Below, piece by piece: positions 9,429-23,238 of a DNA stretch of 28,461 nt (positions are counted from its first letter, which is position 1; each line of letters begins with the position of its first letter). The notes below the pieces were generated by a model. That model ran no database searches. It was not told the origin of the DNA and saw only the letters and a program-made list of their open reading frames with translations. This DNA is from Phoronis australis (Eukaryota; Phoronida; Phoronidae): the NCBI GenBank assembly GCA_002633005.1, contig NMRA01000914.1, positions 72,855-101,315 on the forward strand, read 5' to 3'. The translations under genes were made by a program, and so were the position numbers.

Positions 9429-9520
9429 TATAGTGTGGCCTAGTATGATAGGTGTCCGCTTCCTTTACTCAAGATCGCGGGTTCGAGTCCCACTGGGACA
9501 CACTGCAAGATCCTTGAGTG
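9429..9520 (+). mobile_element. tRNA-derived SINE-like head
   Basis: An A-box-like element (TGGCCTAGTATGA from 9436) and a perfect B box (GGTTCGAGTCC, 9480-9490) are spaced 44 bases apart, the spacing found in tRNA genes. The D-arm (GCCT / AGGT) and most of the T-arm still pair. The acceptor and anticodon stems do not pair, so this is not a working tRNA gene. It is best read as the RNA polymerase III promoter head of a tRNA-derived SINE, or as an old tRNA pseudogene. Without a second copy in the window I cannot define its 3' end. Confidence 0.6.
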
Positions 9521-10320
9521 AACTTTAGCTCACTATCAGCTCGGTTTTATCTAAATATTAATAAAGGATAGAAATGAGTGATCAGTGCAATGGACGTGTG
9601 CCAGACCGCTTTCAACAATTTCTATTGGATTTTCTCATTATTAAATTGAAATAAATCAACTGGAATTCCCCTGATTGTCATACAGCCTTCGTGACTTAAA
9701 ATAACCCGCCGTGACACGCGACTTAATGGGTCAGACCATAACCAATAACAAACTGTCAGTTCTTCTTTCGCCTATAAATTACCTTCTGATCTGATTAAGG
9801 ATCAAGAAGAGACATACTATATACCAGTAATCTCGAAGGTCAATTTTACCAGCGATAACCTGATGTCATACTTTCACACTAACATGGAAATCAAATTGAT
9901 CGTACAAGGTTTTGGCTCTATTTTGACACATATTCTCCCCCGACGACTCCATGTTGTGGCTTACGCAATTTGATATCATTATTTTACGACCTTGATACTT
10001 TTTATTTAAGCCGTCTGGACGATAAGGGTTACAATTCAAGAATTGACCAGATACACACTGCAGAAATCATAAACCCCTTGTCGTGTAAACAAAGCGAGAA
10101 GATTATGGCGTTACATCAATTAGGTCAAAATATGCCAATGTAATAACAAATTAGACGAGAGAAGCATCAGTAGCCGTCGGCCATAGTCAACAATGGGAAA
10201 TACTTTCTACGTGTTCTGTGTTTCTCATGAAAGCTAGTAAATGGTGATGGCAGCTCTTATTCAAGAATTCATTGCGCCAGTGCGTGACGTCTGCAGGCGG
10301 ATTTGTACATGCGTGCACCC
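9521..10320. other. non-coding stretch, nothing recognised
   Basis: No coding domain or clear repeat is seen. An AT-rich tail just after 9540 could belong to the SINE-like element. Confidence 0.4.
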
Positions 10321-10345
10321 AAGGGGGCTCGGGGGGCTCGAATGA
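10321..10345. repeat. GC-rich palindrome
   Basis: GGGGGCTC and GAGCCCTC flank a 4-base centre (GAAT), within a purine-rich stretch AAGGGGGCTCGGGGGGCTC. It is followed by about 200 bp without recognised coding. It may mark the edge of an interspersed repeat, but this single copy does not prove it. Confidence 0.4.
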
Positions 10346-11159
10346 GCCCTCACCCCATTTGGTGAAGTGGGCAAAAAGGTCCTCCTCAGAGAAACAAAAA
10401 GTCCGAGAAAACGCGACAAAAATTCTCTCAAAAGACAGGAACTATCAAAATTCGGCGAATGCACAATTCACAGCACTGAATGTATCCCTTTTTTAGTAAA
10501 AGATCCAAATTTCCAAAATTTCCACCCCTCCTCAATTTTTAGGTTGGGTGCGCGCATGCTGTAAATGGAGCCCTTCCAAGCTATTCGAGAAGTTGATGAT
10601 GGAAGATTTTATTTATTGCTGGGCTGCCTGCGGTACCACGAAACTGACTCACGGTTTCGCGCGTACGCTCGGAACCTTGCTGTAGCACCCTAGCGGCCAC
10701 TGAAGGTATTCGTTGGTCACGTTCGAATGTTAAATTGTGCGATATAACTCACTGTAACACAAGTGTATGTTGAGAGTCTTGCGTCTACGGAACGCGCCCT
10801 ACTGATGAGGTCCATTACGTGGACTTGTATCCCCAAAGACGCGCCCTGTCTCAGGATTCAGACGAGTTATAAAATTGTGTCGTGTAATGTGTCAGTCACT
10901 CCTTGGTCAAGGGCCATGATAGTCCACAAATCCACCATGTTTTTTTTCATTTATTGCACAAATTTCCAACAGGCGCATAGACATTTCAATGTGGTTCACA
11001 GAGATTTTTTCAGGTTTCAAATGAAAATTTTCCTCTGCCAGACAAAATTACGAAACCGCAGAGATGGAACAAAACAGCAAAACAGCATGGATTATCGTGA
11101 CTAATCAAGAGATGACATTTCAGGAAGTAATCAGTAAGTTAATATAACAACTTTTCAAT
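10346..11159. other. non-coding stretch between repeat patches
   Basis: I see no recognisable gene. The end next to 11160 may contain the 3' untranslated region of the minus-strand LINE, but no poly(A) tail or target-site duplication could be located. Confidence 0.35.
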
Positions 11160-12745
<1,586 letters not shown>

Positions 12746-14280
12746 AGCTGGATAAAATGCTTAGACGCTTCAACAAGGTTGTACTCAACCAATGTCTTTC
12801 ACGCTGGCACGGCCTCGCGTCGCATGTACATCTTCTGTTCAGGCCGGTTTTCACTACACGTTTGTTCGGTCTAACTGAAGGGGTATAATCGAGGGGCGAG
12901 GGTGGCCGCCATTGCTTCAACAGGGGACGTCTCTCCTCAGTAAAATTATGTTTTCTTCATACTGGGGTCCAAATTAAAGTAAATTTAAAGTTACGTTTCA
13001 ATTCTACGAAATGGAGAATTTTTTTACATTACTGTCTAACAATATTCACATCTGTTGTGTTGCTTGTGTTTTGCGTCTCCCTTATTTTGTCCTATGACTA
13101 CACCACTGGGTCTAATTATCTGTGGTCATCCAATCTAGTTTCCATTGAATAACTAAGAATAATTTACGTTCCTCAATCTTTATTTTCAGGTAATGAAGGT
13201 AACCAGGTCAAGACGCGGTTCGGATTTTCGAAGATCCTATGTAGGAAAAATTAGGGTGGGTGTATTTTGATGACAATTCTGTGGAATGAACAGGAAGTGA
13301 TTGCCACGAACTGTATTCAGGAGTCCATTCAAGTTTTTTTAGTAAACGAAGTCCAGAAATTTGGCCTCTGCTCTGATGTACTTGGATCTTGGCCGAAGTC
13401 CCGATATTTTAAGTTTTTGTAAAAAACGGGTACCAGAGAACCGAAACCTGACTCATCAGTTTTGGCTACTTTTTATCGTATTTTTCTTGTAACAATTATC
13501 CTTACTTAACTTTCGCAACGAATTAAAATTCAGAACCTAACAGTTAAAAGATCACCCGTTTTATTTCACATAAAATGGATTTTTAGCTAGTGTTTTATTG
13601 TCGTGAAACAGTCAGTGCGATAATTGCCCTTTCCCACACCAAAAGGCCCAAAGAACATCGCTAAACAGTCTTTTTGTGGAAAGCTATTGACGAAGTGCAA
13701 GGTTTAGTGAAACGGCTCGAATTTCTAATGCTCGGCGTCCAAGTGTAGCTATTTTCCCTTGTGTGAACACGCATATGCAGGATCTTCAACTCAGTTTAAA
13801 TAATTAGTTAATAAATGTTTTCGAGGAAAACTGCACGAAAAGTTGTGTAGTTGGGCAACTCGACTGGACCATGCAGTTTGGGATGGGTTTGGACTAGTGG
13901 GGATATATAGTAGAAACGATGTAACAAGGCTGCTTACTCACAAATGACTTCATCCCGATCATCAAATTGCTTTTAAGTGATGGGGCAAATGTCTTGATAA
14001 AACGAGCCCTGGGAACGGTTTCACGAAAAGTGGCTTTAAAAGACAGAAATTCGGTCTTACACTCCAGCTTCAAAGCTGCTGAACAAAGGTTTTGCCAAGG
14101 AAAGTCGTGCTCTTTAAATTAATGAGAGTCCAAAAGCGACTTCCGGTTGTTCCCGACTCAGATTCGGTGGACAGAAATTCAGTTAGTTCATAGCGGATTC
14201 ATAATTTAAAAACATAGGAAGAAATACTACTGCCAGCCCCTCCCAATGTTTGATAGTGAGGCTGAGCTCACTAAATTATT
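12746..14280. other. non-coding stretch, nothing recognised
   Basis: No protein family, RNA gene or clear repeat is visible. The first hundred bases could hold decayed 5' LINE sequence, but I could not align it. Confidence 0.4.
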
Positions 14281-14449
14281 TTAGCTTTTTAACATCGGCT
14301 GGGGTCTCCCGCTAAATATCTGTTTATCAGTCACAGCGACTGGCTTCGCAACATCCGTTCCTTCTTCGCAGAGGAAAACGTATGGAACATGATGTCCTTC
14401 ATCCATGGATATTTCAAGAGATTTGCATTTTCCACCCCAGTGCACAGCA
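14281..14449 (-). CDS. candidate 3'-terminal exon, unknown product (very tentative)
   Basis: On the minus strand an acceptor-like site (a pyrimidine-containing tract ending TTTCCAG) precedes 14449 and is followed by 55 open codons to a TAA at 14281. The peptide contains AVHWGGKCKSLEISMDEG and VPYVFLCEEGTDVAKPVAV, with a composition more like protein than most frames here. I recognise no family. No partner exon or polyadenylation signal was found, and another frame over the same DNA is also partly open. It may be chance. Confidence 0.15.
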
Positions 14450-16838
14450 CTGGAAAGTTTTCGGCACAAGAAAGGTGTTAAAGTACAGTTAAGTTATATC
14501 AGCAGGTCAAAACCGTCCGCTCGCTTTTCATGGGATATGTAGGCGGCTCTGAGCTCCCGTCCACCAAAGACCTGGTCAGGATAGTGAATTTCGGTATGGA
14601 GCGGCTATTTCAAAAATCAGCTGTTATAAGCGCATCACAATCTGGAAATAATCAGCACCCTTGATTCCACAAAATTCGCCCCATTCCCTTCTTAACTTTA
14701 TTTTAAAATCACGCAAAATTTAATTCCCTCATCAAGCCAAAACATTTCCCATTGAACGATCAAAAATTCCCTCATGGTTTTAACCTCAGACAACCTCAAT
14801 AAAATCATCTTCAAAGCCAATGACTTTAATCACGCAGCGGCTAGACACCGGAAACGTCACAAACTGGTTTCCTTGTAAAGCAAGTGGCACATACAGGAGT
14901 ACTAGAACCAGTTTTGCGTTATTTCACTCTCGCGTATTGGAAACACAAAACTAAAAGAAAACTTCGGTGCGCCTACGGCCCAAAATGGCACACAAACAAG
15001 TTCTACAAGAGAAGATTACGAAATGTCATACGGCGGTGCATAGAAACGCACAAGAAAGTGTCTTTTCACTTATGAACATGTTGTGCACTCCTCTCAGAAG
15101 CAGTCACAATCAGACAACGTTTAAACAGCTCATGATTATTCACTGCAGCTTAGCACCCCAGTCCGAAGAGCAGTTAATCATTTCCCTTCTTGACTTGTCT
15201 CTCAATAACTTTTTACACTCTCCACGTGGTGTGAGCCAGTTCGACGGTATTAAATTACCCCTGGGAAAAACTGAACTGAGTTGAACTTGCAATATGAACT
15301 CAAGGCTTAAAATTATTATTTTCATATTACATGAATCTCTCATAATGCATTACTAACTTTTTTCAGATTTCAGCGCATAATTTGTCGTGTCAAATATTGT
15401 TTGAGACTTGACGCTGGCGGGTTTCCTTTTCAAGGAGTAAAAGGCGCGGACGACGCCGGGAAGAACGAGTTGGTGATCTATTTTTAAATCAAAATACGTC
15501 ACATGTCATACCTTGTCAGAACGCTAAATGTCAGCAGGTATAAAAAGTTAATGAGAGACTGGGACGCGTCTATTCACTGAGGTGGAAGAAGGATTGAGAG
15601 GTCAAAGTGTGACACTATACACTCTTGTGAAAGATTAAAAACGTTGTTTAGCTAAAACCTTTCCCTATTGTGCCACCAAAATTGGTTCTGTGGGACAAGG
15701 TGGGGTCTAAAAACATTGCTTCACCCACCTTAAGGTATTAGTAGTGCTAGCATATTTAGTTTCTAGTTTTTGAAAGTTATTTTCCCCAATGGATGTTTGC
15801 TAACATCTCCACTGTTCTGTGCCTGTACGGAAATGTACTATTGTCTTGGTGTTGCCTTCATAAGCCAAGCAGTGTGACAATGGTAATACATCACATGTGG
15901 ACGCTGAAGGCGTAGATTAAGGCTGATGAATCAGCTATGTGACAACAGGTCGTCTTCACTTGCTCTTGCACAAGTTAATGGTGGCTGTAACAGTGACTTA
16001 CTTTTTATTGTTTAACTTAAAATTGTTACATGCTTATTTGTGAAAGTATAAAAGAATATTGTCATAAAAAGCAGTGCAGTAAATAAACATCACAAGTATT
16101 CACCTCTTACGTAAAACCGACGCGAAAATTCCCCTCTTAGAAGGTACAGACACCTTTGCCCTCACGTTAGTGAGGTCCCTAAATAATTCATAAGAATTTT
16201 CTCAGTAACCAGCAGTAAGCTTATGTCTGCATTCTAAAATACTTGTCACTTTTGCTCAAGTGAGATATAAAAATATCTGTATGGAGAGTAAGAGCAAAAT
16301 TCTTTTAAAGTCTCATTTCATGAAACAGATCCCAGACCCCTTAGCCCGAATAGCTAAACACAGGCATTGTCTCGAAATCTGACGTTTTGAGCTGCACAAT
16401 TAGATTCATGGGATGGTAATTATTTTACCCGTAAGCTTATTTCATGAAGGTTTCGTATTCATTAAAATCATTAATAATGTATTTTCAGACAGCAATCCGG
16501 CGTCTCAGAGAAATATTGATGACTTTACGACTTGTGACCTCTGAGACCGTCCTGTAGCTAGCACTCTTACATTGGTCAAGGAACATGGGTACTATTTCTG
16601 CTAAACGAGAATTTTAATGGTAGCTGTTAATAGCAGAAAATACGTGCGGTTTATGTTTTCCATTTCAATCCTTCATTGTTAGTGTTTGTTGGCATCCTAA
16701 TATTATTGTAGAAAACGTATCCGCATGACCTGCTCTCTTCGCATTCTTGGTTTGTATTGTTAACACCAGGGTTGCATTCCGTCGCAAGACTACAGTTGGC
16801 CAAATGAGGAAAAGTTACGCGTGTAAATACGTTAATCC
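14450..16838. other. non-coding stretch with scattered small palindromes
   Basis: No gene is recognised. CCTCAC-GTTA-GTGAGG near 16162-16177 is a small perfect hairpin. A minus-strand frame ending near 16651 encodes a short Cys-rich peptide (NCSLATECNPG, then CEESRSCG) without family match or a convincing acceptor, so it is not annotated as an exon. Confidence 0.4.
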
Positions 16839-17038
16839 TTAACGCCAAAATTTAATTTTTAACGGCGTAAATTAAATGGTCACCGTAAAAGATAATCGTT
16901 AAGGACGTGAATCAATTCTTAATGAGTTATATTAATTATGAACGGTGTATATTGTATATTAACGGTGTGAATTAATTTTGAATAGCCTAAATTAATTGTT
17001 AACGGCGTAAATTAATTTTCTTTTGCGTAAATTGATTA
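16839..17038 (+). repeat. degenerate tandem array with an exact 20-bp period
   Basis: Ten consecutive 20-bp units fit without any indel. Their starts are at 16839, 16859, 16879, 16899, 16919, 16939, 16959, 16979, 16999 and 17019. The consensus is close to TTAACGGCGTAAATTAATTT; the units at 16959 and 16999 are nearest to it and the one at 16879 is the most worn. Each unit has an AATTAATT-like AT core and a GGCG/GGTG core. Substitutions are plentiful but phase is never lost. Possible traces of further units continue on both sides (GTGTAAATACGTTAA before, ending near 17058 after). It is a minisatellite of unknown role. Confidence 0.87.
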
Positions 17039-18215
17039 TTTTTCTACTAGTTCTATCGTTATTTTTACTTTAAAAGGGAACTGTATTTTATTCTGAATAA
17101 ATTCTGGATAGTTTTCTATGAATTGTTGATTAATTTCACAAATAATTCAATACCAGAAATTAAACTTATATTCTCTAACGAAGCTCAAAAAATTACCGGC
17201 TTGGAGCGCTGCTTAGTCTCGTGACGAATTTGGCGGGGGCCAAGTCACTGTCCTGTGTTATCGTGCAATCAAGTAGCGTTTTTCATATTGTCGGAATAAG
17301 AAATGTTAGTGTGAAATGTCGGGTCACCAGGGATACCTGTTTGAGCCGAGGCAACACAAAGTGATACCCAGTCATCATCATCGTCAGACGAAAATTTGCC
17401 GGTGCAACCAGTCCGTATCAAAAATTTACAATACAAAAAAATTACAATGGTGTGACTGTGCCGAGGGCAATGTGTACTCTAGCCATCTAGTCAGCCAGCT
17501 GTCAGCCAATACTCAGTTCCGTAAACTTGAAGGGTTGGTTAATTACCGACTGTAACTGTATGAAGACTATCGTACCACTGTGTGTTGAGCTCTGTTAACC
17601 CCGAAATTTCAGACAGCCATTGACTACCCGGGTATAGTTGACTCAGTTATGCTCGTCACCTCGTCGTAAAACTTAGGTTACATCAACATATAAAGCTAAC
17701 GGACCGGCGGGGGCGCATGCAACATCTGGTAGTCACCCGACACTCCCATTGTTCGTTGCAGCAGTTTAAGTTGAAAAAATCAAATAAACGTCATTTGGTA
17801 GCATAATTTGCCGCCTTTTTAACAAAGAAGTGTGTCTTCCGTTTCAAAAACAGCACGCTCGTGAAACGGCACACGCGCCATTTCATAAAAATTTGAGACG
17901 TCTTTCCGGATATGATGATAGCTTCGTAGCACCAAGGTTGTTCTAAAATTTGGTTTGCTGGTGTAAAAATACTAAAAACTTGAAACAAAAGGAAACAAAT
18001 TCCGATAATTTGTTATAACATGTACGCAACCTAGTAGGTACCGTCAGCGACGAACACTTGATAAAAGAATCAGGCGGGGAAAAGAAACTGGTAAAGGTCA
18101 GGTGACGTAATCGCAAAAAGCCGACTCAAGAGAACACATCAGAATTTTACAAGCAGCGGCCGATGAACGATCGCTAACATTTCCAACACCGGTAAATGGC
18201 AGAAGTTAGTTTACT
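17039..18215. other. non-coding stretch, nothing recognised
   Basis: I see no recognisable exon, RNA gene or repeat apart from possible decayed array units at the left edge. Confidence 0.4.
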
Positions 18216-18242
18216 CTAGGAACCTGGTTCCTAGGTTTACTC
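18210..18242. repeat. 19-bp palindrome flanked by 7-bp direct repeats
   Basis: CTAGGAACC and GGTTCCTAG (18216-18234) are perfect 9-bp inverted arms around a single T. They are flanked by TTTACTC at 18210-18216 and again at 18236-18242. The layout could be a small insertion or excision scar, or a dimeric protein-binding site; neither is shown. Confidence 0.85.
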
Positions 18243-19938
18243 AAGGATGAGATTAGTTTTAATGACATTGATTTGAGTTAGATTTTATTTGTACATTTTT
18301 TACCCATATCGGCTCAAACCTGTAGGCCTATATCTAGTATACACTGAGCTTTGGCCCAAGGCTTGGGTAACCCGGCGATGGTATGCGAAGACCATCCCAT
18401 TAGAAGACACCTTTTTCGAAGAGTTTGAGCAACCAGGTCCCATACAAAAAGGCATAGCGAACCTTTTACAGTACTGTGGCAAACAATAAAAAATAAGGAC
18501 GATTGATATAATGATAAATTACGATGTAAACTCTTCAAATATGACATAAGCAATGAATGTGTAAAGCAGCCGGTACCCCGCCGTTCACGTCACTGACACA
18601 TCAGCCAATCAGCGATCGCTTTCAGAATTCATTGTTTTGACCATGAATATGAATCGGCTTTTGTTTGGCACGCAAGTCAGGCAAATGTGAGTTTTATTTG
18701 TGTGTTAGAACCGATTAACTGCAATATTATTTTGACTACAGTCCCCTTTTAACCGTAAATTTTGCGTGAAGCATTAAGGTTTTGTAAATAAGTGCGCCTT
18801 TGTTGGATTGACCTGTTGTTGTTATTAGTTTATCATCAATCGCCGATTCCTGCTAAAGGCTTCCAGTCAAAGTTCATTGAAATCGAGTTGTTAAATATAA
18901 GTACAAATTGTCAGAACTACTTCCGGTTACAAGTAAAAATACGTAACGAATATATCACACGAGGCGTTGACCTCATCAGCTGTTTTGTCGCTGGGTTCTC
19001 ATGAAAATAGCCGACGCCGACGGAGCCTCATTCCAGCTTACACTAGCTCACAATAGGTGTCTTGAAGGCATAGACTATAGTACACGGGTCGCCAACGACA
19101 TCTGTGATATTACGCACAAGCCGCAACGTCATTATTCACTACGGTCTAACTTCCGACAAGTACGTCGTCTGCTCACATGGGTTGTTGGTTGTCGGGTGGC
19201 TGCATGGCCGCACAACGAAAACGCTGTTCAACGGGCGAAAAGCAGATGTTAGCCAAGATCCAAGTTGCCGGGATGCAGACCAGCGATTTTGCAGAGTTAA
19301 ACTGGCAAGTTCAATTTTTTACGCCCGTGAAACGTTTCAAACCTGTTAACTAAAACTAATTCCAGAAACAAACAGTTTCCCAGCAAACTATAATAGTGTG
19401 GTCGGAGATAAACAGCCCTTACCTTCTCCGCAGGACGTTTGGAAGTTGTGGATGTGGATTCTAAACTATTTTTGCAAAAACAATCTTCGTTGCACATGAA
19501 TGTTTATACAAACCGTAAATTGGTCGTTAGTAAGTAGGTGCGTTAATTAATTACCCATAAATTTTCATATCTTAAATTGATTTTATTTATTTCAAATAAC
19601 GTTTTATCCAAAATTGGTGTACGTCCTCATTTATGCAAATTAATTTTGAGTGTCTTTTTTTCCCTCAGGTAAAATCGTGTCTAAGTTGTGGATATTGTGT
19701 TCAGAGCTACTAACAGCTTTTTATTTAATTTGAACTTTTCTTATCTACTAAAAATTTGCTTTTCAAGGACAAAAATGGGGACACCCACACAAATATATGC
19801 GTTTCTACCTAAAATATAATTACAGGTGGGTACAACTATCTTTTGCAAAAAGAATTCTTGTTGCATTTGAAAGTTTAGATAAATGGATAATTAGTTGTTA
19901 ATGAGCTGGTTGGATTCGAAACTTTGGTTAAAGAGATT
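18243..19938. other. non-coding stretch with one diverged direct repeat pair
   Basis: Segments near 19468-19545 and 19830-19905 align with each other (TTTTGCAAAAA, CTT(C/G)TTGCA, then GTTTA-A-A, and AATT-GT-GTTA). I judge the identity at roughly 65 percent. This suggests an old local duplication about 360 bp apart. Near 18590-18620 a CCAAT motif and a TGACGTG-like motif lie close together on the minus strand, but no transcript unit is evident. Confidence 0.4.
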
Positions 19939-19971
19939 TTTAGCCCCTTTTTTGGGAATCCAGGGGCTAAA
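19939..19971. repeat. hairpin with perfect 10-bp stem
   Basis: TTTAGCCCCT at 19939-19948 and AGGGGCTAAA at 19962-19971 are exact inverted repeats with a 13-base T-rich loop. Its function is unknown; it is the strongest short hairpin in this part of the window. Confidence 0.9.
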
Positions 19972-20090
19972 GCCGAAGATTGTGTAACTTTTAAGTTTTT
20001 AAAGTCTTAAAAGACGGCGCCACCTTCATTGATAGGTGATTTACAGTAGAATTACGCACCCAAAACTTTCACACTCAATAGTCTGAATAA

Positions 20091-20150
20091 GAACAGAAAA
20101 TGCTAAAAAATAGTTTCGAAAACGATTTCAAATAAAAGATTAGATTCTGG
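20091..20150 (+). repeat. diverged direct repeat, copy 1
   Basis: This aligns with 20773-20830, sharing ACAGAAAATG, TAGTTTCGA, ATGAT or ACGAT, TCAA-TAAAAGATTA in order. About 70-75 percent identity over 60 bp and then no similarity on either side. Probably an interspersed repeat fragment. Confidence 0.7.
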
Positions 20151-20772
20151 CCTCTAAATGTTTTATAAAAGTTTGACTTTCAAGTGTAAATTTCATATCA
20201 AAGTGAAATTCTTCGTCCGGTTTTGAGAAGTCCATACCACCTTTAAATAATTCTAAAATTCCTACACAAATGCACGGAACCCTTTCGTTACTAACAAAAG
20301 CGTACCGCGCGCAATACGATACTAAGTTTCGCACTTTGAAAATACTGGTTTGGTTCCGTAGGCGCAATCTCGCGAAAACTAAATATCACACAAAACTTCG
20401 CCGCACGATGTCACGTATTACAAAAAGAAACATCGGCTCCTGAAGACCCAATCGGTTAGTGGGGACATGCCACTAAGATAGGTGCCATTTTTCAATGTCA
20501 AGGAATTCTGTTTGGATTCAATTTTATCGTTTTGACATCAGTTTGGGATCAATCGGTTTAGAAGTCCAACAGGGGCGTAATGTTGATGCTACTGCTGTTT
20601 AAATTTATTTTCAAATGCTTGCTGCGTTAGAACGTTTTCCGTTATTTTTTGCTTCAAATCAACGAGATCAGCTCATCTAGATGTATTAAACACTGTCGAT
20701 GTATTTTTTAAAATCTCATAAAGTATCAACAACTGACAAAAAGTGTACATCCATTTCTGAAAAGTAGAACTG

Positions 20773-20830
20773 TTACAGAAAATGTTAAATTAGTTTCGAG
20801 AATGATATCAAGTAAAAGATTATACCAGAG
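20773..20830 (+). repeat. diverged direct repeat, copy 2
   Basis: This is the partner of 20091-20150, in the same orientation and about 680 bp downstream. Neither copy lies in a recognisable coding region. Confidence 0.7.
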
Positions 20831-23219
20831 CATTTTACATGCATGTGAGAAAAACGATCGAAGAACATGTCGTAACAAAATCGAGCGTTAGACTGCCGTG
20901 CGTGAGGACATTTCCAAAAACGCGAGCTTTCTCGACTAGACAGACGGATGAGTGTCCACTCCTCTCCCCTCTTCCAGAAGTAACTTGACATTCATGTTTA
21001 CTTTTGATTGATTTTAAACTTAAACCTAAAATCGTTTTTTGCAAATTCATATTTTTCCAGTCATTGACCAATTTTATTTGCAGTTCTCCCTGTTTAGATT
21101 TCAATGTTGAATTCTTAACCGAAGCGCTTTTGGGCTTTAAAAACATTACCATGCTCATCCGATCTTGAATTGTTGCCCAACGAGCCGACAAAAGTTCCAG
21201 ATGCAAGCAAAGTATATTTTCAATCGTAACTAACTGAATAAGAATCTGCTATGTACATGATTCGAGAATAAACAATAATCAGCTTATTTAAAAACAAAAT
21301 AGCAACCTGAGAAACCACATATATACAACGGAAAAGTTATTTGTTAAAAACAATTGTAATTGTCCCAATGGAAAATAGTCCATAATCAGTGATATCAAGG
21401 GTTGACTTTCTGAATTGAGAGGTTCAATTCCCTCAAGTTATTGCTGAAGGACTGCTTTTCACTTTGTCGAAAGGTAAAATAGACGGTAAGGCGGCTGGTT
21501 TCAGTCCTTTTCTCTCACCTGTAACAGAGAAATATCAGCAAATTATAAAAGAAAACGCAAGACAAAACTACTTTTGTAAGGCAGAACATACTTGACATTC
21601 CATCTTCGTGTTTATATTTGCTAAAAATGAATTAAGAATGTGTATTTTTCATGACACCTAAAATGTGTTTTTTGATCGCAACAATTTAAATTCATTCTAG
21701 GTGTCAATGTTTATTCCAATGCAATGTTACGAATTTACTGAATAGCTCATTCATAATTCTGGGGGTGGGGTCCGCTATAAAATAAAGAAATTCACTCATT
21801 TAGAATATTTTATTGGACATAGCATAGTTTTGTAAAGTAACTACTGTGAAAAAGTCAACATTGACTTCTGAGCGGCACGTCAAATACACCTCTTATATTG
21901 GGAGCACTCCCACCCAGGGCAATATGTGGATATGTGCTGCTAGCCTACAGTCCGGGTTCCGGGTGAGTTTCTGAAGAGAAACACTTAGTTCCAGTGAATA
22001 AAGCCGTTATTCAGTAAGGTATCTGGTGAGGATAACATCACTGAGCGATGTCTATAGAAACTTACCGTAATTGCTAAAAACTTACTAAGTAACGTGATTA
22101 TGCTGTCTCTCAATGGAAATGCATAGAGCACACTCACTGGGCATGAGGCTTCGACTTCCATATATTTTTTGCCACATGGTGGACACTTTTGACCGCAATT
22201 CTCCACGCCTGTAGTAACCTTAGGTCTTTTGGGAATTTGTGACCACCTGTCGAAGATTTGCACCCAGGAAAAAAGCAATATTAAGGCTGAGCGCGAGGAT
22301 GCATTTTGTTTTTTTACCAGCTGTTTACATGCAGACAGCGACGCTTGTGCAATTCAACCACCACCACTACAGCAGCGACACCGAGTCGAATAGCCTCATT
22401 TAAAAATGAGAAGTTTACCTTGTGAAAATTCAATCCAATGGTCTGTGTTGCTGACAGCGTTCATTGAACTTGCCAATTGTCCCGCTCTTGGCGGACTATC
22501 TCACCTTTTTAATGTTTTCTTGCCATTCCGCCACACCATCAAATTTACCACTTTTTGACACACGGCGACACTAACATATCATTTAGGCTTACCATTATAA
22601 TTTCCTACGGAACATCGCACTATTTTCCCGTTCGATCAAAAAACGGGAGGTTTCAGGGATTTTTGAGGCATCCGCAATTGCGCACTCTGCTTGAAAAACA
22701 AAAATGCCGCCTTGAGCTTTTGAGTGTAACATTTCCTGTTCGTCAAAAACGCAGTCTGTTGTGGCGAACATTTTACCCCATGAATTGCCTTTTGACGTAG
22801 ACCCAAATGCACCGCTTTTTATCAGTAAGTCTCGCTTTTGAATCTCGAATATTGGCAACTATGGAACAGAAGTTTATTTGTCTCTTTGTCATGAATATCG
22901 TCATTTTCCAGACTGAGTCTACTTTTTTAATAACATAACACTTGTAAAAATGCGTTGCAAAGTCACTTGTTGACGTTCAGGTCCTACACTATAGTCTGTA
23001 GCGACATACATGTATCCAATGACAGCACATTTCAAACCTACGCAACAGCTGATTTCCCATTTTTCTCTATCTGAAAGCCTTCATGTGTAAATTATTTTAT
23101 GACATTTTTGTTAAACGTATCTTCGCCATAAATTTTTACTGACGAACTGTATCAAAAGGTACCAAATGTTCAAGTAATGAATAAAGGAGTATTATTTTGG
23201 GTGAATCCCTGACTAAATT
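20831..23219. other. non-coding stretch, nothing firmly recognised
   Basis: Two minus-strand frames here (about 123 and 97 codons, ending near 20835 and 21985) have no recognisable family. Within the second, a stretch encoding VENCGQKCPPCGKKYMEVEAS near 22220-22157 is bounded by an acceptor-like TTACTACAG and a donor-like CCA|GTGAGT, so a small Cys-rich exon is possible but unsupported. A B-box-like GGTTCAATTCC at 21420-21430 lacks a proper A box and tRNA fold. Confidence 0.35.
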
Positions 23220-23238
23220 CCTCACAGCAGCTGTGAGG
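23220..23238. repeat. 19-bp palindrome
   Basis: CCTCACAGC and GCTGTGAGG are perfect 9-bp inverted arms around a single A. It contains CAGCTG, an E-box core, but that alone proves no regulatory role. Confidence 0.9.

Noticed and set aside
9429-9500. Functional tRNA gene
   Set aside because: A and B boxes and their spacing are right, but acceptor and anticodon stems do not pair; better read as a SINE head or tRNA pseudogene.
16651-16848. Small Cys-rich secreted peptide on the minus strand
   Set aside because: Four cysteines but no signal peptide, weak acceptor, and its start overlaps the 20-bp array.
16839-17038. CRISPR-like array
   Set aside because: The units are directly abutting degenerate 20-mers with no unique spacers, in an animal genome.
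21370-21440. Second tRNA-like sequence with GGTTCAATTCC
   Set aside because: No matching A box and no cloverleaf; the B-box-like word alone is common by chance.
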